Below, piece after piece: positions 1 to 6,319 of a DNA stretch of 31,630 nucleotides. The position numbers and the translations under genes were made by a program. Positions within the stretch are counted from its first letter, which is position 1; each line of letters begins with the position of its first letter. The notes beneath the pieces were generated by a model, which saw only the letters and a program-made list of their open reading frames with translations, was not told the origin of the DNA and searched no databases. The stretch is from an uncultured Prevotellaceae bacterium (GTDB lineage Bacteria; Bacteroidota; Bacteroidia; Bacteroidales; Bacteroidaceae), in assembly GCA_946405695.1 (NCBI GenBank), contig CAMJIA010000014.1, positions 1 to 31,630 of the forward strand, read 5' to 3'.

Positions 1-634
1 GACGGGCAGGGATATAGTTGGCGATGTCGTCGATATGGGCTGCCCAACAGCCGAAATCACGATAGCGGTCTGTCTTGTAGCCAATCATGGAGTCGAGTGT
101 GTTCACCATTTTATAGGCCAACATGCCTGGAACGCCCAGGATGGCAAACCAGAAGAGTGGGGCAATGACGCCATCAGAGAGATTCTCGGCTAACGTCTCT
201 AAGGCGGCTGTGCGCACCTCTTGGGCAGAGAGCTTTGAGGTGTCGCGACCCACAATGCGAGCTACCTGCTCGCGACCTTCGTCGAGTGAACGATCAACAG
301 CAAGGAATACTTGGCGAACCTCACGAATGAGTGTGGTGCCAGCGAGACAGTAGAAGATGACGACTGTGTCGAAGAGGTGAGTGGCGAGAGGTGAGAGGTG
401 AGAGGATAGTATAGTGTGCAGAAACCATGCGGCAACAAACACACCTGTTATGTATATGATGGCCATGAGGGCACCCTTCACTTTGCGATAGCGGCCCTTG
501 TTGAGGTGGTGCTCGCCAAAGGCAATCATCTTGCCAAAGCCGACGACAGGGTGAGGTAACCATGCGGGGTCACCCAACACGAGGTCAAGCAGCCAGCCGA
601 GGAGCAAGGGTATTATGGTGAATACGGATAGCAC
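1..634 (-). CDS. cbiB: Adenosylcobinamide-phosphate synthase CbiB/CobD, 3' part cut off by window edge
   Basis: This is an integral membrane enzyme that joins the (R)-1-amino-2-propanol (phosphate) arm to adenosylcobyric acid. About 211 codons are present against a usual length near 310-320, and the C-terminus lies beyond base 1. The N-terminal text LLLGWLLDLVLGDP followed by LPHPVVGFGKMI is the CbiB signature, and GRDTSKL, ALETLAENLSDGVIAPLFW and KMVNTLDSMIGYK are further family motifs. An in-frame stop lies at 638-640, so the first usable start is GTG at 632-634, giving MLSVFTIIPLLLGW; an ATG start is not available. It begins 3 bp after the cobC stop, so the two are translated as neighbours in one transcript. 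A short GAGGTGA tandem tract (374-408) encodes an odd HLSPL-type stretch between two predicted membrane segments. Function is confident; the exact start is moderately sure. Confidence 0.9.
   Translation of the reverse strand, partial: MLSVFTIIPLLLGWLLDLVLGDPAWLPHPVVGFGKMIAFGEHHLNKGRYRKVKGALMAIIYITGVFVAAWFLHTILSSHLSPLATHLFDTVVIFYCLAGTTLIREVRQVFLAVDRSLDEGREQVARIVGRDTSKLSAQEVRTAALETLAENLSDGVIAPLFWFAILGVPGMLAYKMVNTLDSMIGYKTDRYRDFGCWAAHIDDIANYIPAR
374..408. repeat. Five 7-bp units (GAGGTGA type) inside cbiB
   Basis: On the plus strand the units read GAGGTGA, GTGGCGA, GAGGTGA, GAGGTGA, GAGGATA, an uninterrupted period of 7. On the coding strand this is a CTCACCT tract and gives residues around SSHLSPLATHL. 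The same 7-mer unit occurs in the TonB receptor gene at 6572-6599. Since 7 is not a multiple of 3, the tract is a DNA-level repeat rather than a peptide repeat. Confidence 0.8.
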
Positions 635-637
635 GGA

Positions 638-1609
638 TTACATGGATTTTACGAATTGACGGATGGCTGTCACGAGGGCATCGTTCTCTGCTGGTGTCTG
701 GGCAGCGATGCGGAAGTGGCGTGGAGTAAGTCCTTTGAAGTTGGAGGCATCACGGATGAGTAGGTGGTGCTGACGCGCCAAGTAGTCTTTCAGTTCTGCG
801 GCAGTATGTCTCGACTCAAACTGTGCAAGGATGAAGTTGGTCTGTGTTTCCTGTGTGATGATGCCGTCTATTTGTTGTAATTCGTCACGCAGTCGCTGTG
901 CTTCATTGAGGTCGGGTGTGCAACGCAACTCGTCGTCATTGCGTAGCAAGAACTTACCTGCCTCGATAGCCAATGCTGACACGCTCCAAGGACGCAGGAA
1001 CTGACGCAGGTGCGCTGTCAGGGAGGCATGAGCAGTGATGTAGCCCAAGCGTAAACCAGGAATCGCATAGGTCTTGGTGAACGAATGTATTTGGATGAGG
1101 TTAGGCATGCGTGCTGCCCAACGTGGATTCATGATGAAACGGTTGGTGTAGTTTTCATACGACTGGTCAATCACCACGAGGTCGTACTTCACCATCATCT
1201 TGTCAATGACAGCCTGATCATAGACGTCGCCCGTGGGGTTGTTGGGATTGCAGAGCCACAGCATGCGGTGGACTGTGTCTGTGCGAGGAAAAAGCTGACA
1301 GGCATCTTCGTACTCGCTGAACGTAGGACGAGGAATGTCGGCCTGCATGGGGAAGGCCTGTGCGATGAGGTAGATAGCATCAGTAGCACCATTGGTGACG
1401 ATGACCTGTTCTGGATCCAAATCATGCTGTTCGGCAATCATGCGTTCCAGCGACCACGCCTCAGGCTCTGGATAGTGGCTGGCCAGTTCAGGATGCGCAG
1501 CCAAAAAGCCCATCAAGGCCTGATGGCTTCTGCCTGCACAGATGTTTGACGAGAAGTCGGAAACTATGTGCGGATATTGGTATGCGTCGTCGCCGTGTCC
1601 TTTAATCAT
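638..1609 (-). CDS. cobC: Threonine-phosphate decarboxylase (PLP aminotransferase fold)
   Basis: The 323-residue protein is a fold-type I PLP enzyme of the class I/II aminotransferase family. It is best read as L-threonine-O-3-phosphate decarboxylase (called CobD in Salmonella, CobC in other schemes), which makes the aminopropanol phosphate used by CbiB. Visible motifs are the family-typical N-terminal HGDD (5-8), NGATDAIY (73-80), NPNNPTG (121-127), Asp148 in VVIDQSYENY, the Schiff-base Lys179 in SFTKTYAIPGLRLGY, and Arg187. At 323 residues it is slightly short for the family (about 350-360). The ATG overlaps the cobQ stop by 8 bp and the gene is followed at once by cbiB. Histidinol-phosphate aminotransferase is the main alternative; the HGDD start and the cob neighbours argue against it. 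Confidence 0.92.
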   Translation of the reverse strand: MIKGHGDDAYQYPHIVSDFSSNICAGRSHQALMGFLAAHPELASHYPEPEAWSLERMIAEQHDLDPEQVIVTNGATDAIYLIAQAFPMQADIPRPTFSEYEDACQLFPRTDTVHRMLWLCNPNNPTGDVYDQAVIDKMMVKYDLVVIDQSYENYTNRFIMNPRWAARMPNLIQIHSFTKTYAIPGLRLGYITAHASLTAHLRQFLRPWSVSALAIEAGKFLLRNDDELRCTPDLNEAQRLRDELQQIDGIITQETQTNFILAQFESRHTAAELKDYLARQHHLLIRDASNFKGLTPRHFRIAAQTPAENDALVTAIRQFVKSM

Positions 1610-3041
1610 CGCTAGTCAAGATTTGATAGATGCGTTCCATATCGACGTGTTGGCGGACATGAGCAGCCAGTTTGTCGTATTGCTGGTCTTTGAAATCAGT
1701 GAGGCTTTGGGCGCTCAACGGGGAACGTTGAGCCACATGCTTGCTCAGCAGGTGCTCAATGACGGGTGCATTGTCGAGGAACCCGTGAATGTAGGTGCCT
1801 ATGCAATGGTCTGTCTGGAGGATGGTCTCGTCTGTATCGCTGACACCCTGATGAATCTCGTAACCCTGACACTCCTGACCATCGAACAGGAACGTCACCT
1901 GACGGGTGGTCTTCTCTTGCGTCATCGTGGTGTTGATGGGCAACAACCCCAGGCCAGGCAGACTGCTGATGCTACCCTCGATACCTTTGGGGTCGTTGAC
2001 TGTCTGTCCCAACATCTGGTAACCACCACAGATGCCAATGATCAACTTGCCTTCACGATGGGCACGCTGGATGGCCTGCGCGCACCCATTGCGACGCAGT
2101 TCCAACAGGTCGTCGAGTGTTGACTTCGTACCAGGTAGGATGATGATGTCTGCCTGCTCGATGTCCTTGGTGTTGTTGGTATAGAAGAGGTTGACGCGAA
2201 GGTCGCGCTCCAAGGTGTCGAAGTCGGTATAGTTGCTGATATGTCGTAAAAGGACGACAGCTACGTTCACCTTGTCATCAGCCAATTGCTTGCGCTTCTG
2301 TTCCAGCGCCACGCTATCCTCCTCGTCAATGTAGATGTCTTTATAATAAGGTATGACACCAAGCACAGGGATGCCGCAGATGTCCTCCAGCATCTTGCGA
2401 CCCTCGTCGAAGAGGCGCATGTCTCCACGGAACTTGTTGATAATGATGCCCTTGATGCGCTTGCGGTCCTCAGGACTTTGTAGCATGATGCTGCCATAGA
2501 CAGAAGCGAAGACGCCCCCACGATCGATGTCGCCCACCAGTATGACATCTGCCTTCGCATGTTGCACCATTGACATGTTGACCAAGTCGCGATCCTTCAG
2601 GTTAATCTCAGCAATGCTGCCAGCACCCTCCAACACGATGGGGTTGTAACGCGAGGCAAGGCGATCGAAGGCATTGCACACCTCTTTTCTGTAATCAATC
2701 TCCGAAGAACCTCTTCGCCAATAGTCATAGGCGTCCTTATTGCCAATAGGCTTACCATTCAGCACGACCTGTGAGGTGTGGTCGGAGTTAGGCTTTAGCA
2801 GCAAGGGGTTCATGTCCGTATGGCAGGGGATGCCTGCTGCCTCGGCCTGTACAGCCTGTGCTCGACCAATCTCAAATCCCTCAGGTGTGGCATACGAATT
2901 CAATGCCATGTTCTGTGCCTTGAACGGGGCAGGATGATAACCGTCCTGCTTGAAGATGCGACAGAATGCAGCAGCCACGATGCTCTTGCCAACATCGCTG
3001 CCTGTTCCTGCGAACATGATGGGGTGTAACTTAGTGGACAT
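1602..3041 (-). CDS. cobQ: Cobyric acid synthase (glutamine-hydrolysing)
   Basis: This cytoplasmic enzyme amidates side chains b, d, e and g of adenosylcobyrinic acid a,c-diamide, using glutamine and ATP. At 479 residues it matches the usual CobQ/CbiP length. The N-terminal synthetase domain has the P-loop-like AGTGSDVGKS (11-20), then KAQNMALNSY (41-50), LEGAGSIAEINL and VGDIDRGGVFAS. The C-terminal class I glutamine amidotransferase domain carries LPGTKST, the nucleophile Cys338 in GICGGYQMLG, GYEIHQG and the catalytic His419 in GTYIHG. It overlaps the end of cobB by 11 bp and the start of cobC by 8 bp, so translational coupling is likely. The motifs and neighbours leave little doubt. Confidence 0.96.
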   Translation of the reverse strand: MSTKLHPIMFAGTGSDVGKSIVAAAFCRIFKQDGYHPAPFKAQNMALNSYATPEGFEIGRAQAVQAEAAGIPCHTDMNPLLLKPNSDHTSQVVLNGKPIGNKDAYDYWRRGSSEIDYRKEVCNAFDRLASRYNPIVLEGAGSIAEINLKDRDLVNMSMVQHAKADVILVGDIDRGGVFASVYGSIMLQSPEDRKRIKGIIINKFRGDMRLFDEGRKMLEDICGIPVLGVIPYYKDIYIDEEDSVALEQKRKQLADDKVNVAVVLLRHISNYTDFDTLERDLRVNLFYTNNTKDIEQADIIILPGTKSTLDDLLELRRNGCAQAIQRAHREGKLIIGICGGYQMLGQTVNDPKGIEGSISSLPGLGLLPINTTMTQEKTTRQVTFLFDGQECQGYEIHQGVSDTDETILQTDHCIGTYIHGFLDNAPVIEHLLSKHVAQRSPLSAQSLTDFKDQQYDKLAAHVRQHVDMERIYQILTSDD

Positions 3042-4290
3042 ATAGATGCGTATAGCTGGCTAAAACGTTCTTGTACTTGAAAACGGGCGTGTCGACAGGC
3101 TCGCTCTTGGCATTATAAACCTGTGTGACGGATGGTGGTTTCTCGCCTAAGAATTGCGTATAGTGGAACTCGTGACCACGATATTCCTTTCCATCAAGTT
3201 CGAAACGACGATAGCCCAGAGACAGTTTGCGGTCTGCCTTGCGAGCCGTGATGGAGTAGGGCAGTACACCACACATGGGGTAGCTGCCATCGTCTGTCAC
3301 GATAGCTTGGCAGAGATACATCATGCCACCACACTCAGCGACGATGCGACCACCCTGTTCAGCATAGTCCTTGATAGCCTTGCGACAGGCCTCGTTTTGC
3401 ACCAACGCCTCTAGGTGCTTCTCTGGATATCCACCAGGCAGATAGAGCAAATCGATATCTTCAAACGATGGCACATCCGTCTCAGGGTCGAAAAAGCGTA
3501 CTGCACTAAACGAGTCTATTGTCTCCTGATAGAGGAAGCTGAAGCTTTCAGCGTTCGAAGCGCAGCAAACTCTTAGTCCGACGCCTACGGACTCTTGGTC
3601 CGACGCCTGCGGACTCTCAGTCCGACGCCTACGGACTGACAGCGAACTGATTGCTCTCCAATCGACCTGTGCCTCTATCAGTTTGATGAGTTCCTCGCTT
3701 TCTGCCTTTTCTGAGAAATCCAACCCCAAATAGCGTGAGCCTTGTTCCAGCGAAGCATCTTTGGGTACGTAGCCGAAACACTCGATATGCAGGTCGTCGC
3801 AAACCTGACGAAGCATCTCAAAGTGGCGCTTCGAGCCTATCTTATTGAATATGACGCCTGCGATGTGGACGTCCTTATGGAAATTGATGAACCCCTGTAA
3901 GAGTGGAGCCATCGAGTAAGCAGCACTCTTGGCATCGACGACCAGCACGACGGGAATGTCCAATACACGGGCAATCTCGGCTGATGAACCCTTGTCGCGA
4001 TCATAGCCATCGAAGAGTCCCATCATACCTTCTACCACGCAGATGTCAGCATCCTGTCCGTAGTCTTCAAAGAGCTCACGAACGTGCGCTGGCGTAGCCA
4101 TAAACGTGTCGAGGTTAATGCTGGGCCGTGCGCAAACCGCCTTGTGGAACTTCGTATCGATATAATCAGGTCCACACTTAAAGGGTTGTACCTTGTAGCC
4201 TTTCTCTGTGAACAATGCCATCAGTCCTCTGGCAATCGTTGTCTTGCCAGAGCCGCTAGTGGGTGCTGCGATGAGAAAAGCGCTTTTCAT
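3031..4290 (-). CDS. cobB: Cobyrinic acid a,c-diamide synthase, with a repeat-derived linker
   Basis: The product (CbiA/CobB type) amidates the a and c carboxylates of (hydrogeno)cobyrinic acid with glutamine and ATP. In its 419 residues the synthetase half shows APTSGSGKTTIARGL (9-23), KCGPDYIDTKFH (38-49) and VEGMMGLFDGYD (86-97). The amidotransferase half shows LPGGYPEKH (284-292), Cys320 in AECGGMMYL, RGHEFHYTQ (371-379) and a terminal SYTHLYVH. Between the halves, residues 217-239 are encoded by a threefold 22-bp tandem palindrome (3575-3640). They give a low-complexity RRRRTESPQAS-type linker before the expected strand RVCCASNAESFSFLY. The array is in frame at 66 bp and all catalytic motifs survive, so the enzyme is probably active. 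A TAnnTTTG match (4296-4303) sits just before the ATG. Confidence 0.95.
   Translation of the reverse strand: MKSAFLIAAPTSGSGKTTIARGLMALFTEKGYKVQPFKCGPDYIDTKFHKAVCARPSINLDTFMATPAHVRELFEDYGQDADICVVEGMMGLFDGYDRDKGSSAEIARVLDIPVVLVVDAKSAAYSMAPLLQGFINFHKDVHIAGVIFNKIGSKRHFEMLRQVCDDLHIECFGYVPKDASLEQGSRYLGLDFSEKAESEELIKLIEAQVDWRAISSLSVRRRRTESPQASDQESVGVGLRVCCASNAESFSFLYQETIDSFSAVRFFDPETDVPSFEDIDLLYLPGGYPEKHLEALVQNEACRKAIKDYAEQGGRIVAECGGMMYLCQAIVTDDGSYPMCGVLPYSITARKADRKLSLGYRRFELDGKEYRGHEFHYTQFLGEKPPSVTQVYNAKSEPVDTPVFKYKNVLASYTHLYVH
3575..3640. repeat. Three tandem 22-bp palindromic repeats inside cobB
   Basis: The cores at 3575-3593, 3597-3615 and 3619-3637 are near identical (AGTCCGACGCCTACGGACT, with one or two substitutions) and start exactly 22 bp apart. 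Each core is an inverted repeat with arms AGTCCG and CGGACT around a 7-nt loop; in the middle copy the first arm base is changed. Each copy could fold as a 6-bp hairpin in RNA or single-stranded DNA. Three units total 66 bp, so the reading frame of cobB is kept although one unit alone would shift it. There are no unique spacers and the copies abut, so it is not a CRISPR array. It resembles a REP-like or clustered palindrome. Confidence 0.92.
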
Positions 4291-4295
4291 GCTTG

Positions 4296-4303
4296 CAAAG
4301 ATA
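4296..4303 (-). promoter_or_regulatory. Possible internal -7 element (TATCTTTG) before cobB
   Basis: On the minus strand TATCTTTG matches the Bacteroidetes -7 consensus TAnnTTTG and lies in the 30-bp cobI-cobB gap. I see no TTTG -33 element at 19-20 bp. A start 6-8 nt downstream of the element would fall at the cobB ATG itself, giving a leaderless message. This is weak evidence for an internal promoter. Confidence 0.3.
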
Positions 4304-4320
4304 TAAAAAAAACTTCAAAG

Positions 4321-5007
4321 TCAAGCAGGAAAGAGGATGCAAAGTGAGAAATAGGGGAGTTGACGAGACAAAATCTCGTCACACACAGATGTGTGGAAAG
4401 CCTCTGTGGTGCCTACATTCTCAAAATAATGACACACAACGGCAGGATGCTGACACAGGAAATCCTTCAGGGCCTCAGCACATTGCGATAGTTTCATGAT
4501 GACTACCACATGGTTGCTTGCTAATAGCTGTTCTAACGTCTCGCCATCAGCATCACCAGGCAATACCACCAAACGTTGTTGTCCGCTGACCAACGAGAGG
4601 TCTGCCATTGCTGCAGCAGCAATAAACGAAGGAATTCCTGGTTGTTGGATGACAGGAATGTCCATTCGCTTCAGTTTGTCCAGCACGTAGTGGATAGATG
4701 CATAGATGCTGACGTCGCCTTCGACGACGATGGCGATGCGTTTATCTTCGTTGTACCACACAACGACCTGCTGACAGATGTCGTCATAGACCTTGCGGAC
4801 TGCCGAGCGGTCTTTCTGCATGGGCAGTTCGTAGCGGTACATCCTGTCTTCATCGCACCACTCTCGGATTATCTCCGCAGCCCTCGACCTTCCTGCAGTA
4901 CTGGGAACCACCACGATATCAGCCTCCCGCAAAGTCTTGACGACCTTGAGCGTTAACAGCTCAGGGTCGCCAGGACCAAGCGAGAGGAAAGATACGGGCT
5001 TTTTCAT
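4321..5007 (-). CDS. cobI: (Cobalt-)precorrin-2 C20-methyltransferase
   Basis: This SAM-dependent tetrapyrrole methylase (CobI/CbiL) methylates C20 of precorrin-2 or cobalt-precorrin-2 early in corrin ring formation. The 228-residue length fits the family. Motifs are LSLGPGDPELLTLK (8-21), VVPST (33-37), EGDVSIYASIHYVL (96-109, where C20-methyltransferases have a GDPSLYST-like text) and PGIPSFIAAAA (123-133). Other cobalamin methylases (CobJ, CobM) share the fold but differ around the GDxSxY and PGxxSF motifs. It lies 30 bp upstream of cobB and 20 bp downstream of the DUF4374 lipoprotein gene in the riboswitch-led operon. The presence of a CbiK-type chelatase in the operon favours the cobalt-early (anaerobic) route, so cbiL is an equally good name. 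Confidence 0.93.
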   Translation of the reverse strand: MKKPVSFLSLGPGDPELLTLKVVKTLREADIVVVPSTAGRSRAAEIIREWCDEDRMYRYELPMQKDRSAVRKVYDDICQQVVVWYNEDKRIAIVVEGDVSIYASIHYVLDKLKRMDIPVIQQPGIPSFIAAAAMADLSLVSGQQRLVVLPGDADGETLEQLLASNHVVVIMKLSQCAEALKDFLCQHPAVVCHYFENVGTTEAFHTSVCDEILSRQLPYFSLCILFPA

Positions 5008-5027
5008 AGTAAATAGAAAAGTTGATA

Positions 5028-6290
5028 TTACTCTTCGAAGAAGCGAATCTGGTCAAAATAGTAGCCTGGAGCAATGGTTATGCCCTTGGTAACGTTGCCA
5101 GATGCTACGTCATAGATGTAGATGCACTCCTCAGTTTTTGTGCTGACACCGATATAAGCCTTGTTTTCCTTTGCGTTGTATACTGAACGCTGTGAGAAGC
5201 TACCTGCGCTATAGGCAATGTCGTTGCCATTATATTGCAGACGGGTTGCAGTCTTTGCATTCAGATCCAGGATAGAGTAGTAGTAAGCAACATCCTGAAT
5301 GCCTGTTCCAGCACTAGCATCGCCAGAGTAAGCTAGTGCTTTATTGCCACCAAGGTACTGGATAGTGCAAATCTTACCCAGTGCATCGGGGAAGGCATTG
5401 TAACCCTGTTCGAAGTCGAACTCACCCTTCTTGATACGCACTACCTGTCCAATGTTTTTCTTGCCAACCTTATTAAATATAGAGAGGTAGAGGTTGTCCT
5501 GCTCGTCGAAGAAGACGAAGTCCTGCAGTAACTCGCCGTAGGCTGAACCTTGCATCTGAGAAGCCTTTGCGGTGTTGACGAAGTCCTGCTCGACAGCCAT
5601 TGTCTCAGGACTGATAACGGCAATATGGAAGTATGGCTCGTTGGTGTCCTTGCTGTCACCTGCCACTATACCTTTGCCATAGTAGAAATAAAATAATTTC
5701 TTATCGCTCTTGCGATAGGTCAGAATGCCTGTAGTGGTCAGTTTGTCGTAACCCTCTGTAGGTTGAAGAGCCAATGTGCCTTCATCAACGATAGTCATGT
5801 CGTCGGCATTAAGCTTTGTCCACAGGATATTCTTGTTTTCGCCATCAGCAGCCATGATAATCAGCGTACGGCCAACCCATGCGTGAGTGAACTTTCGAGC
5901 GGTGTAGGTGTTCTTGACGAAAGGTTGCTCCTGAATAACTTTCATCTCTTTGCCTACAAGCTGTAGTTTCGAGAAACGACCACCACTGTTAGGTATCTGG
6001 TACATATACTTACCGTCATAGGCAGCTTCCATGGTGTAGTCTGTAATTTCGGCACCATTACCTTCGAAACTGATGGTCTGGGTCGCGTCATCCAAAGAGC
6101 TGACACCAAGTGTGATGTGCGTCTTGTCCTTGCTCATTCCACCATGAAGTCCGACAGTAACTGTTAGATCGTAGTGAGCGGTACTTGGGAGCGGATTACT
6201 GTCGCCATCGTCGTCCTTTGAACAAGATGTGAATGCAGCGGTCAGCATCAGTGCTGCCATAGCTGAATGTAAGAAACTTAACTTCTTCAT
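5028..6290 (-). CDS. DUF4374-type surface lipoprotein, probable ligand-binding partner of the upstream receptor
   Basis: The 420-residue product starts with a lipoprotein signal peptide and Cys23 (AFTSC), followed by SKDDDGD. Acidic residues just after the Cys resemble the Bacteroidetes signal for export of lipoproteins to the cell surface. The body is a series of beta-rich repeats (for example YDGKYMYQIPNSGGR, KLFYFYYGKG, YNAKENKAYIGVST) that read like a beta-propeller and resemble DUF4374 from memory. Propeller lipoproteins paired with TonB receptors are known in Bacteroides for B12 (BtuG) and for siderophores (XusB). Here the gene follows a TonB receptor by 29 bp within a B12-riboswitch operon. 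A corrinoid or tetrapyrrole-binding role is therefore a reasonable inference, but no ligand is shown by sequence. Family call moderate, location good. Confidence 0.75.
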   Translation of the reverse strand: MKKLSFLHSAMAALMLTAAFTSCSKDDDGDSNPLPSTAHYDLTVTVGLHGGMSKDKTHITLGVSSLDDATQTISFEGNGAEITDYTMEAAYDGKYMYQIPNSGGRFSKLQLVGKEMKVIQEQPFVKNTYTARKFTHAWVGRTLIIMAADGENKNILWTKLNADDMTIVDEGTLALQPTEGYDKLTTTGILTYRKSDKKLFYFYYGKGIVAGDSKDTNEPYFHIAVISPETMAVEQDFVNTAKASQMQGSAYGELLQDFVFFDEQDNLYLSIFNKVGKKNIGQVVRIKKGEFDFEQGYNAFPDALGKICTIQYLGGNKALAYSGDASAGTGIQDVAYYYSILDLNAKTATRLQYNGNDIAYSAGSFSQRSVYNAKENKAYIGVSTKTEECIYIYDVASGNVTKGITIAPGYYFDQIRFFEE

Positions 6291-6319
6291 TGTTGTCTTA
6301 ATTGTTTGTTGTTTAATGT

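Noticed and set aside
1542..2123. 193-codon open frame on the plus strand
   Set aside because: Antisense to the amidotransferase end of cobQ and start of cobC.
3575..3640. CRISPR array
   Set aside because: Three abutting 22-bp units with no unique spacers, inside an intact coding frame, and no cas genes in the window.
6291..6319. Separate promoter before the DUF4374 gene
   Set aside because: The 29-bp gap is TTGTTT-rich but has no TAnnTTTG element.
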